Shown here in pieces: positions 15,388 to 23,477 of a DNA stretch of 64,000 nucleotides. How positions within the stretch are numbered: the first letter of the stretch is position 1; every line of letters begins with the position of its first letter. A program made the translations under genes and the position numbers. The notes below the pieces were generated by a model, which worked only from the letters and a program-made list of their open reading frames with translations, was not told the origin of the DNA and did not search any database. This DNA is from an uncultured Eubacteriales bacterium (GTDB lineage Bacteria; Bacillota; Clostridia; Oscillospirales; Oscillospiraceae): contig UQSF01000009.1 in NCBI GenBank assembly GCA_900543625.1, positions 1 through 64,000 of the forward strand, read 5' to 3'.

Positions 15388-16629
15388 TCAGTCCTCGAGC
15401 TCCGCCGCGACATTGGACGCGTCGTACTCGCGCTCCTTGATCGGCAGCGTTGCCAGCGAGCAGAGCACGTAGGAGATCGTGACCGTGGCGATGGCCACCG
15501 AGATCATGTTCATATCGACCAGCTTGCCCATGAGGATGGGGGCGACGAACGCGCCCAGACGGCCGATGTTGAACGTGAAGCCGACGCCGGTGCTGCGCAG
15601 GTGCGTCGGGAAGCACTCGCCGATGAACGTCGCGTGGATGCCGGTGGGCATGCCGTAGCAGACGCCGTAGAGCAGCATGAGCACAAGGATGTTGCTGCTG
15701 TTGGCCCAGAAGGCCAGGCACAGGCCGAAGATCGCCGTGCCGATGGTGCCGATGAGGAAGAGCTTCTTGCGGCCGATCTTGTCGGCGATCTTGCCGCCGC
15801 CGGCCGTGCCGATGATCATGGCGATGTAACCGGCCGCGGTGATCCAGCCGCCGGACTGCATGCCGACCTGCGACTGCACGTAGTTGGGCAGCCAGGTGAT
15901 GAGGCCGTAGTAACCGTAGAAGTACAGGATCATGGAGATCGACCAGATGATGAAGGACTTGCGCATACGCGGGTGTGCCCAGATCTCGGCATAGGCGTTG
16001 ACCTTTTTGCCCTCAGCCTGATCGCGCTTGTCGCGGTTGGCCTTGGCAGCGGTGAACGAGGGGGCGTCCTTCATGCCGAAGATCATGAAGATGACGAAGA
16101 TGATGGGCAGCGCGCAGATGCGGAAGCACCAGCGCCAGCCGATGCTGGGCAGCGCGAACGCCGACATGGCGCAGCAGACGACATAGCCGAAGTTCCACAC
16201 GGAGGTAGCGACGCCGCTCATGAAGCCGCGCTTATTGGTGGGCACGAATTCGCCGATGAGGATGGAGGCGATGTAGTAGCAGCCGCCGAGGCCGACGCCG
16301 GTGACAAAGCGCAGCAGGCCGAAGATGGAGTAAGACTGCAGCAGCGAGGTCGCAAACACGGCCAGCGTTGCCAGAATGACGTCGACGATCAGGATGTTTT
16401 TGCGTCCGAAGCGGTCGGCAAGGTAGCCGGCCACCATGCCGCCGAGCATCTGACCCATGAAGGTATAGGTGCCGAGCGAGCCCGCCTGCACTGCCGTGAG
16501 CGCGAGGTCGGTTCGAATGGTCGAGATGCAGACAGAGTACATCATGGTCGCCAGACCGGCGGTCAGCATGGAAACGAAGGACCCGAGCAGCGCATTGCGC
16601 GAGTACTTCTTGAGTTCAAGTTCTGTCAT
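15388..16629 (-). CDS. MFS transporter (organic/aromatic-acid symporter type)
   Basis: The 413-residue protein has twelve predicted membrane helices and both major-facilitator loops: ADRFGRKN after helix 2 (near residue 71) and ADKIGRKKLF after helix 8 (near residue 283). The pattern resembles the aromatic-acid:H+ symporter and sugar-porter-like carriers. The substrate cannot be read from the sequence. It lies 27 bases past the nitroreductase gene and is the last of a three-gene minus-strand group, so it is probably cotranscribed with it. AGAGGAAA precedes the start. Confidence 0.85.
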   Translation of the reverse strand: MTELELKKYSRNALLGSFVSMLTAGLATMMYSVCISTIRTDLALTAVQAGSLGTYTFMGQMLGGMVAGYLADRFGRKNILIVDVILATLAVFATSLLQSYSIFGLLRFVTGVGLGGCYYIASILIGEFVPTNKRGFMSGVATSVWNFGYVVCCAMSAFALPSIGWRWCFRICALPIIFVIFMIFGMKDAPSFTAAKANRDKRDQAEGKKVNAYAEIWAHPRMRKSFIIWSISMILYFYGYYGLITWLPNYVQSQVGMQSGGWITAAGYIAMIIGTAGGGKIADKIGRKKLFLIGTIGTAIFGLCLAFWANSSNILVLMLLYGVCYGMPTGIHATFIGECFPTHLRSTGVGFTFNIGRLGAFVAPILMGKLVDMNMISVAIATVTISYVLCSLATLPIKEREYDASNVAAELED

Positions 16630-16656
16630 GGTTTTCTGTTTCCTCTCTAAATGGAT

Positions 16657-17175
16657 TCAATGATAGATGTTGTACGTACCTTCTTTGTGCACCTGCGCAC
16701 GCGGCGCTGCGGCCGCATAGCCGACGATGGCGATGCCCCAGCACACGTGCGTGTCCGGCACGCCGAATGCACGCAGGACGGGGCGCACGCGCGCGTCGTC
16801 GCAGATGTCGCGGGCCTGATTGATCCAGCATGAGCCGATGCCCATGTCGGTAGCCCGCAGGAAAATGTTTTCGAGCATGCAGCCGACTTCCAGCTTCTGA
16901 TTGTCGTTGCCGCGCTCGACGCAGGCGAGGATCGCAGCCGCCGGCGCATACATATTATATCCGGGACGGCCGAGCACCTCGGCGAACACGCGCGCAAGCT
17001 TCTGCACGTTCTCGTGTCCGGCGATCACGCACAGATGCCGCGCATGATCGTGAAATGCCCACGGCGCCGCAAGCCCGGCGCGAACCAGCTCGGTGAGCTG
17101 CTCGTCGCTCAGCTCCGCGTCCGTGAAGGCGCGGATGCTGGCGCGGGAATACAGAATTTCCTGAAAATCAGCCAT
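16657..17175 (-). CDS. Nitroreductase family flavoprotein
   Basis: The 172-residue protein has the nitroreductase start SRASIRAFTDAELSDEQL with the Arg-Ser-x-Arg FMN phosphate site, a central AAPWAFHDHARHL segment, and a GIGSCWINQARD flavin-binding region near residue 117. Family members are FMN enzymes reducing nitro groups, quinones or enones with NAD(P)H; the physiological substrate is unknown. GGAGGAA precedes the ATG, and the gene begins almost at the stop of the upstream MFS gene. Confidence 0.88.
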   Translation of the reverse strand: MADFQEILYSRASIRAFTDAELSDEQLTELVRAGLAAPWAFHDHARHLCVIAGHENVQKLARVFAEVLGRPGYNMYAPAAAILACVERGNDNQKLEVGCMLENIFLRATDMGIGSCWINQARDICDDARVRPVLRAFGVPDTHVCWGIAIVGYAAAAPRAQVHKEGTYNIYH

Positions 17176-17178
17176 TGT

Positions 17179-18507
17179 TCATTCCTCCGCTGTACCAAGT
17201 GCTTTTTGCTGTTTTTCCGCCGCTCTGAGCGCGAGATACTGCTTGCGGTACGGCCCTTTGAACAGGCCGACGAGCAGGATCACCATCGCCGCAGCGCCGA
17301 AGCCGATGATGATCTTCCACGCGAGACCGAACGACGCCGCCGTCCCGTCGGAGATAATGCCGCCGAGCAGCATGGGAACGCAGACGTTGCCGATCATCAT
17401 TGCGCCGGCATACGAGCCGATGATCTCATCATAATACTTGCGGCCAAAGGCCTCGGGGATCAGGTAGGGTGCGGTCGCGTTGTCGAGCGGGCCGTTCATG
17501 CCGCACAGGATGACCGTGACGAGCAGCAGCGCAAACGAGCCGGTATTGTTCATGAGCACGATCGCGCAGGCGTAGCCGACGATGGACACGACGTGCATCA
17601 GCACGACCATCTTCACACTGCCGAGCTTGTCGGCCATGACGCCCATGAGGATCATGCCGGCCGCGATGCAGACCGACAGCACGGACGCCCAGTTGGAATA
17701 CGTAACGGTGTCCAGACCGATGGAGCCGCGGAAGAACGCGCCGTTGTAAAACCGGAACGCCACGCCGGGGAACGAGGAGATCGCAAGGCCGATCCACAGC
17801 AGCCAGTAGCTGGGCGTCCTGCGCGCCGCGGCCAGATCAAGTCCGCCCTGACGGCTCTCTTTTTCCTTCTTTGCCGCGACGGCCGCGGCGATCTCCGCCG
17901 CTTTCTCATAGCCGTAGGGCTTCACGCCGAGCTTGGCGGGGTCGTCGACGATCATGAAGATCGTGACCAACAGCAGCAGCACGCCGCCGAGCGCATGGCA
18001 GCGGTAGGCGACCTGATAGCCGTAGGCCGCGATGAGCCGGCCGACGATCGGCAGGATGATCATGCCGCCGAAGCCGTAGCCGCCCATGATGAAGGCCAGC
18101 ACGGACGAGCGCTTGTCCACGAACCAGTTGGTGATGACGACGGAGACCGGCGTCGCGCAGGCGAAGAGCGTCACAAGGCCGCCCAGCGTGCCGCAGATGC
18201 GCAGAAACCAGATCGTCTCGGCATAGGAGTACAGGATGTAATGGAACATCAGCAGCAGATCACCGAAGATCAGGAGCTTTTTGGCGCCGAATTTTCGGAG
18301 CAGCGGCTTGAAAAAGAACATGGAAACGATAAAGGATGCCAGATATGCAACCGTCAGGTTGCCGGAGATGGAGCCGGTGGAGATGCCGGTGTGGGCGCTG
18401 ATCTCGGGGAGCATCATGGAAAAGCTGGAGCACAGGCCCATGCCGAGGAACATCTGCAGGAAACAGCCGGCCGCGATATACCAGGGATTGCGTTTGAGCG
18501 TTTTCAT
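17179..18507 (-). CDS. MFS transporter, oxalate/formate-antiporter-like
   Basis: The 442-residue carrier has twelve predicted helices with a long charged central loop (residues about 195-220, AAAVAAKKEKESRQGG). The N-terminal half, a GSISGNLTVAYL region and a second-helix KFGAKKL loop, fits the OFA (oxalate:formate antiporter-like) group, which exchanges mono- and dicarboxylates. It heads the group with the nitroreductase and second MFS carrier. The ribosome site is poor. Substrate unknown; a carboxylate fits the enoate-reductase neighbours but this is a guess. Confidence 0.82.
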   Translation of the reverse strand: MKTLKRNPWYIAAGCFLQMFLGMGLCSSFSMMLPEISAHTGISTGSISGNLTVAYLASFIVSMFFFKPLLRKFGAKKLLIFGDLLLMFHYILYSYAETIWFLRICGTLGGLVTLFACATPVSVVITNWFVDKRSSVLAFIMGGYGFGGMIILPIVGRLIAAYGYQVAYRCHALGGVLLLLVTIFMIVDDPAKLGVKPYGYEKAAEIAAAVAAKKEKESRQGGLDLAAARRTPSYWLLWIGLAISSFPGVAFRFYNGAFFRGSIGLDTVTYSNWASVLSVCIAAGMILMGVMADKLGSVKMVVLMHVVSIVGYACAIVLMNNTGSFALLLVTVILCGMNGPLDNATAPYLIPEAFGRKYYDEIIGSYAGAMMIGNVCVPMLLGGIISDGTAASFGLAWKIIIGFGAAAMVILLVGLFKGPYRKQYLALRAAEKQQKALGTAEE

Positions 18508-18637
18508 CGGAGGTTCACTCTCTTTCTACTGCTTGTAAACGGATCGCCGAATCCCTGCGCGCACGAGATCCAAACTTATCGTTGCTTCATTTTGGCGGCA
18601 GGCGGACGGCCAGCGGCACATACGCCTGTCCTGCTTG

Positions 18638-18672
18638 CCCGCAGGGCCTTGCCGGCCGGACAAAGCCCTGCG
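18638..18672 (-). terminator. Probable terminator after the iron alcohol dehydrogenase
   Basis: CCGCAGGGC and GCCCTGCGG pair around a 17-base loop, 18 bases past the stop of the minus-strand dehydrogenase. No strong T-run follows, so it may be weak. Confidence 0.4.
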
Positions 18673-18690
18673 GTGCGGGTAAGGAATGCC

Positions 18691-19851
18691 TCAGTACAGC
18701 TTCTGGTCGTAGACCTCGCCGAGAAGCTGACGGGCGGTGTCTTCATTAAACTCCGTGGGGCAGAAGTGCCAGATCGGGTCGAGCATGACCTTCTCCACGG
18801 TCGCGTCGCTGACAAACTCCTCGCGGGAGATGCCGCGCTCTGCCGGGGTCGCGATGTTTATCTCCCAGACGAGCTTCTTCATGGCGTTGGCCACGTCGGC
18901 GGCGACGGTCTCGGACCGGTCGTCCATGCCGAAGCAGCGGGCGATGAGGCGGATCTCATGGTCGCACTCCTTGCGGGTGAAGTACAGCGCGACCGGAGCC
19001 GTCCACGCGCAGCAGTGACCGTGCGGGACATGGAAACGGGCGCCGATGGCGTGTGCCATGGAGTGGCCGCAGTTGCCGTAGCTCTCGCCGGTCAGGCCGA
19101 GGTAGGCGGCCATGGACATATTGGCGCGGGCTTCGAGGTTGTCGGGCTCTTTGTAGGCCGTGAGCAGGTTCGCCCACGAGAGCTCGAGCGACTTGCCGCA
19201 GATCATCTCCGTGAACAGGTTGCTCTTGGTGCAGCACAGCGCCTCGCAGGCGTGGGCGATGGCGTCCATGCCGGTCGTCGCGGTGACGTAGGGCGGCAGG
19301 CTCTTGGTGATCTGCGGATCGAGGTAGACAAAGTCCGCCTTCGCCGCCTGAGAGGACAGCGTCGCTTTCACGCCGAGCGTCTGAGACGCGATGATGCACG
19401 ACCGGGTCGCCTCCGCGCCCGTGCCGGACGTGGTGGGGATACTGATCAGGTGCGCCTTACGCGGCAGATCCGGGCCGTTGTACCAGCCGACAAAGTACTG
19501 GTCGATCGGCAGCGGCTGGTCGACCAGCAGGGTCGCCGCCTTGACGATGTCCATCGTGCTGCCGCCGCCCATGGCGAGAAAGCCGTCCACCTGATGATCA
19601 ATGGCAAGCTGGCGCACCTCAATGACGCCGGTGTCCTGACCGTCGGCATAGGGGCAGGAATACGGGATGAGCTCGATGCCCTCCGCCGTGATCGAATCCA
19701 GCACTGTGGACACCACGCTCTCCGGCAGATTTGCATCATAGCCGGCCAGAACCTTCGTGCAGCCGAATTCCTTGAACTTCTTACCGGTCTCCTTCGCGAC
19801 ACCGTCGCCGTATTTCAGCAGAGGCTTGATCGTCGTCTCAAAGCTTTTCAT
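18691..19851 (-). CDS. Iron-containing alcohol dehydrogenase
   Basis: The 386-residue protein belongs to the group III (Fe-dependent) alcohol dehydrogenases. It has the NAD(P) motif GGGSTMD near residue 95, PTTSGTGAEAT near residue 137, and metal ligands Asp and His in MDAIAHA, His in GHSMAHAIGA and His in VPHGH. The start at 19851 has AAAGGAG nine bases upstream; an in-frame ATG eight codons earlier would place that site inside the gene. It is 41 bases downstream of the minus-strand enoate reductase, so the two form an operon that mirrors the pair at 22253-25463. Confidence 0.92.
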   Translation of the reverse strand: MKSFETTIKPLLKYGDGVAKETGKKFKEFGCTKVLAGYDANLPESVVSTVLDSITAEGIELIPYSCPYADGQDTGVIEVRQLAIDHQVDGFLAMGGGSTMDIVKAATLLVDQPLPIDQYFVGWYNGPDLPRKAHLISIPTTSGTGAEATRSCIIASQTLGVKATLSSQAAKADFVYLDPQITKSLPPYVTATTGMDAIAHACEALCCTKSNLFTEMICGKSLELSWANLLTAYKEPDNLEARANMSMAAYLGLTGESYGNCGHSMAHAIGARFHVPHGHCCAWTAPVALYFTRKECDHEIRLIARCFGMDDRSETVAADVANAMKKLVWEINIATPAERGISREEFVSDATVEKVMLDPIWHFCPTEFNEDTARQLLGEVYDQKLY

Positions 19852-19892
19852 AACGTGTAGCTCCTTTCCTCTCACGGATAAGATGTTTTCGT

Positions 19893-21821
19893 TTATTCCA
19901 GAGCGATCGCGCAGTCATACGCTGCCGAGATCGCTTCATAGATCATACCGGTCTTTGCGCTGTCGCCGATGTTGAAGAATTTCTCCACACCGCACGCGCG
20001 CAGCTTCTCCACCTCGGCGCTGTTGGAGCGCACACCGATCGCGGGGATGATGACATCGGCCGCGAACGTGACCTGCTCGCCCGTCTCGACCGACTGGGCG
20101 ACGACGGCGCTGTCCGTCAGCTCGAGCACCTTGTGGCCGAACACGGTCTTGACGCCGGATGCCTCGGCATACTCGAGGTCGAGCTTGTGCTCGAGCAGCG
20201 TGATGAACGCGCGCTCCTGCATCTCGATCTCCGTGACGTCGTTGCCGAGCGCGGCGAGCATATGCGCCGCCTCCAGACCCGTCTGACCGCAGCCGAGCAC
20301 GACCACCTTCTTGCCGCGGATCTCCGGCCGCTCGAGAATGTAGCGGCGGGCGCCGATGACGTTCTCACCGTCTGCGCCGGGGATGGGCGGGATGAACTCA
20401 TACGAGCCGACCGCGGCGATCACGGCGTAGGGCGCCTCCGCCTGCAGCAGCTCGGGCGTGACCTCCGTGTTCAGGCGGACATCCACCTTCAGCTCGCGCA
20501 GCATATTGGCGTAGTAATTGATGCCGTTCTGGAACTCCTGCTTGCCGATCGGCATACCGGCCGGGACCATCATGCCGCCGAGAAAATCGTTTTTGTCGCA
20601 CAGGATCGGGCGGAAGCCGCGCTGCGCCAGCGTGATGGCGGCGAGGCAGCCGGCAGGCCCTGCGCCGACGACAACGACCTTGCGCCCGGCGCCGGTCTGC
20701 GGGGTGTCCTCCACGCGGGGCGTGAACGCCTCGCGGCGGCAGCGCGGGTTCATCGTGCAGCCGCAGACATCCGCCGGCAGCGCATACACGCAGTGCATGC
20801 ACGACAGGCAGTAGCGGATGAGATCCTCACGGCCGGCCTTGCACTTGTTGACCCAGTGCGGGTCGCAGATCGAGGTGCGGCCGAGCGCGACCAGATCGCA
20901 CTTGCCCTCGCTGATGATCGCGTCCACATAGGACGGATGCTTGAGGTTGCCGCTCGCGGCAACGGGGATGGACACCGCGTTCTTGACGATCTCGGCGTAT
21001 TTGACCTTCCAGCCCTCGGGACGGTGGCCGTCGCCGCTCATGCCCTCCAGACGGGTCAGACCGCCGCCGCCGTTGACGGTGATGAGTGCGATGCCGGCCT
21101 TCTCCAGCTCTTTGGCGCTGGCCGCGAGCAGTTCGGGCGTGATGTCGTCGTTGATGATCTCGCTGCCGTTGAGCTTTGCGATCAGCTCCACGTGGCTGTA
21201 GCCCGCGGCGTCAAGCGTCCGGCGCGTGAGCGTGAGCGCCTCTCTGGCGAAGCGCATGGAGTTTTCCACGCTCTGCTGGCCGTATTCATCCGTGCGGCGG
21301 TTGAAGTAGGGGCTGAAAAACTGCTCGCCCAGATAGTTGTGGGCGTTGTGCCACTCGACCACGTCGGCGCCGGCCATCGCGCAGCGCAGCGCAGCCGCGG
21401 CATACTTCTTTTGAATGTTATGGATCTCATCCACCGTGAGGCGGTTGACGATCGCGATGTCCTGCGCGCGCTCGACCGCATTTGCATAGGTATACGGGGC
21501 GCGGCCGGGCATCCAGGGCTGCAGGCTCGCCTTCGCGCCGCCCGCATGAATGGCGGCGACCGCCCGCGTCAGGCCGGGGATGTATTTGTCATCGCCGAGG
21601 CAGGGCTGCGTGGGCATCGTGCTGGGCCAGTTGAGGTCGATCGGCATGATGCCGACCGTCACCATGGCGACGCCGCCCTCTGCGATCGCTCGCAGATACT
21701 CGACATAGGCATCCGTGACATAACCGTCCTTGCAGAGGTAGCGCGCCATCGCGGGCACGATCACTCTGTTTTTCAGGACCATGTTGCCGATGCGCACCGG
21801 CTTCAAAAAGCTGTAAGACAT
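19893..21821 (-). CDS. NADH:flavin oxidoreductase / enoate reductase (OYE-FeS-FAD)
   Basis: The 642-residue protein has the three-part layout of 2,4-dienoyl-CoA reductase, trimethylamine dehydrogenase and BaiCD/BaiH: an FMN barrel (residues 1-330, start KNRVIVPAMARY), cysteines for a [4Fe-4S] cluster near residue 335 (CLSCMHC...CGC), and an FAD/NAD domain with VVGAGPAG near residue 380 and VLGCGQTG near residue 510. Such enzymes reduce activated C=C bonds of enoates, enoyl-CoAs or steroids; the substrate is not determinable here. A TetR-type operator lies between its promoter and its start. Confidence 0.9.
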   Translation of the reverse strand: MSYSFLKPVRIGNMVLKNRVIVPAMARYLCKDGYVTDAYVEYLRAIAEGGVAMVTVGIMPIDLNWPSTMPTQPCLGDDKYIPGLTRAVAAIHAGGAKASLQPWMPGRAPYTYANAVERAQDIAIVNRLTVDEIHNIQKKYAAAALRCAMAGADVVEWHNAHNYLGEQFFSPYFNRRTDEYGQQSVENSMRFAREALTLTRRTLDAAGYSHVELIAKLNGSEIINDDITPELLAASAKELEKAGIALITVNGGGGLTRLEGMSGDGHRPEGWKVKYAEIVKNAVSIPVAASGNLKHPSYVDAIISEGKCDLVALGRTSICDPHWVNKCKAGREDLIRYCLSCMHCVYALPADVCGCTMNPRCRREAFTPRVEDTPQTGAGRKVVVVGAGPAGCLAAITLAQRGFRPILCDKNDFLGGMMVPAGMPIGKQEFQNGINYYANMLRELKVDVRLNTEVTPELLQAEAPYAVIAAVGSYEFIPPIPGADGENVIGARRYILERPEIRGKKVVVLGCGQTGLEAAHMLAALGNDVTEIEMQERAFITLLEHKLDLEYAEASGVKTVFGHKVLELTDSAVVAQSVETGEQVTFAADVIIPAIGVRSNSAEVEKLRACGVEKFFNIGDSAKTGMIYEAISAAYDCAIALE

Positions 21822-21862
21822 AGCTGCTTGGTCTCCTTTTCCGTTTTCAGAGGTTGTGTGTT

Positions 21863-21922
21863 AATAAACGCTCATGGCAGGACGATGGGCATTTCTTCCG
21901 TTAATAAACATCGAGGTTTATT
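21863..21922. promoter_or_regulatory. TetR-type operators in the leader of the minus-strand enoate reductase
   Basis: AATAAAC (21903-21909) and GTTTATT (21916-21922) form a perfect inverted repeat with a 6-base spacer. A half-site, TTAATAAAC, lies at 21861-21869. The same pattern occurs at 22173-22192 and 26232-26251, which ties this promoter to the TetR gene at 25597-26199. Confidence 0.75.
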
Positions 21923-22011
21923 GAAAGCTGAAAAAAATGCCGGTCCGGAGATCTGGCGCCTCGCGATAAGAGCGGAATCGCATGTGTTTCTCCGTCTCAA
22001 TCGACAATTTG

Positions 22012-22040
22012 GTTATACCGCATTGTCAAGCTGTTGTCAA
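22012..22040 (-). promoter_or_regulatory. Promoter of the minus-strand enoate reductase operon
   Basis: On the minus strand TTGACA (22035-22040) and TATAAC (22012-22017) are 17 bp apart. The leader to the ATG at 21821 would be about 185 bases and includes the operator at 21903-21922. Confidence 0.65.
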
Positions 22041-22135
22041 TACGGTTTGTGAATTTTTTGCGTTTCACTACTGCACAAAACTTTCTGTCGATTTTTGTAC
22101 AATTCTACAAAGCGAAAAATAAACTCGCGATTTTA

Positions 22136-22163
22136 TTGACAATTTCCGCAGGGCGTATATAAT
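22136..22163 (+). promoter_or_regulatory. Promoter of the plus-strand dehydrogenase-enoate reductase operon
   Basis: Consensus TTGACA (22136-22141) and TATAAT (22158-22163) are 16 bp apart. The start of transcription falls near 22170, next to the operator at 22173-22192. Confidence 0.85.
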
Positions 22164-22172
22164 GACATTGTT

Positions 22173-22192
22173 AATAAACTCTCAAGATTATT
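22173..22192. promoter_or_regulatory. TetR-type operator at the start of transcription
   Basis: AATAAAC (22173-22179) and GATTATT (22186-22192) form the same 7-6-7 inverted repeat with one changed base. It covers the first transcribed bases, a repressing position. Confidence 0.7.
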
Positions 22193-22252
22193 CTCGGCCT
22201 CGCTGTTTCGGACACTCCCCCAGTTTCGAACACATCAGAAAGGATGTTTCTT

Positions 22253-23434
22253 ATGCAAAACGAATTTCAGTTTTTCATTACAAAGATCATTCACGGCGTT
22301 GGCAGCAGCAAGAAAGTCGGCGATATCGCAAAGAAGCTCGGCGCCCGCAAAGCCCTCGTCATGCACGGCTCCAACGTCAAGGCGGCCGGCATCGTCGACC
22401 CCTGCATCGAGGCGCTCAAGGCCGACGGCATCACCTGCATCATTTATGATAAGGTAGAGATCGAGTCGCCCATGCATTCCATCGAAGAGGCCGCTGCGCT
22501 CGGCCGCGCGGAGGGTGCCGATATCTGCGTCGCCATCGGCGGCGGCAGCTGCATGGATACCGCAAAGGTCGCGCGCATGCTCATCACCAACCCCGGCACC
22601 TGCCGCGATTACACCACGGCGATCGGCACGGAGCTGTACCCCAACGCGGGCATCCCGCTCATCTGCATCCCGACGACCGCCGGCACCGGCTCTGAGGTGA
22701 CCTTCACCGCCGTCATGCACGACGTGGAAAATCAGCGTAAGATCTCCACGCGTGACCGCGACAAGCTCGTGCCCGACTACGCCATCCTTGACCCGGCCGT
22801 CACCGTGACGCTGCCGCCCGAGATGACCGGCGCGACCGGTCTGGACGCGATGGCGCACGCGATCGAGGGCTTCCTCAAGCCCGAGGCGCACTGCTACTGC
22901 GACCCGCTGTGCATCCAGGCAATGAAGATGGTCTACTTCAACCTGAAAAACGCCTACGAGCACCCGGACGATCTCGAGGCGCGCGACAACATGCTCCTCG
23001 CGGCGAACATCGCCATGGGCGGCATGGCCGACGTCGGCGTGCAGATCGGTCACGGCATCGGTCAGGCGCTCGGCGCATACACGCACGCGCCGCACGGCGT
23101 TACCTGCGCGTGGGCACTGCCGTATGTCATCGAGCATCTGTATGACGTGGAGGCCGCCAAGGTGCGCCAGATCGCGGACGCCTTCGCGCTCGACCTGCCC
23201 GCCGATGCCAGCCCGGAGACCGTGCGCGACGCCGTTGTCGCCGCCATTGAGCAGCTCAGCGCCGACGTGCACCTGCCGATGCCGCGCGACCTCGGCTGCA
23301 CGATGGAAAAGGACTACGACAACTTCGTCAAATTCGTCCTGCGCGAGCAGCGCCTCATCCAGATGTCCGCCAAGCACGTCTCGGACGACGACGTGCGCAG
23401 ATACATGACCGATCTGATGACCCGCGCGCACTGA
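22253..23434 (+). CDS. Iron-containing alcohol dehydrogenase
   Basis: The 393-residue Fe-dependent dehydrogenase has GGGSCMD near residue 100, PTTAGTGSEV near residue 143, and metal ligands in LDAMAHA (Asp, His), GHGIGQALGA (His) and APHG (His). It is a paralogue of the gene at 18691-19851, though clearly divergent. The ATG at 22253 is chosen because AAAGG lies nine bases upstream; the ATG at 22244 touches that ribosome site. It is the first gene of the TetR-controlled plus-strand pair, 43 bases before the partner reductase. The alcohol or aldehyde substrate is unknown. Confidence 0.92.
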   Translation: MQNEFQFFITKIIHGVGSSKKVGDIAKKLGARKALVMHGSNVKAAGIVDPCIEALKADGITCIIYDKVEIESPMHSIEEAAALGRAEGADICVAIGGGSCMDTAKVARMLITNPGTCRDYTTAIGTELYPNAGIPLICIPTTAGTGSEVTFTAVMHDVENQRKISTRDRDKLVPDYAILDPAVTVTLPPEMTGATGLDAMAHAIEGFLKPEAHCYCDPLCIQAMKMVYFNLKNAYEHPDDLEARDNMLLAANIAMGGMADVGVQIGHGIGQALGAYTHAPHGVTCAWALPYVIEHLYDVEAAKVRQIADAFALDLPADASPETVRDAVVAAIEQLSADVHLPMPRDLGCTMEKDYDNFVKFVLREQRLIQMSAKHVSDDDVRRYMTDLMTRAH

Positions 23435-23477
23435 GCCGCGCCGCGACAGACAAATCTAAGAAGGAGTACAAACGATC

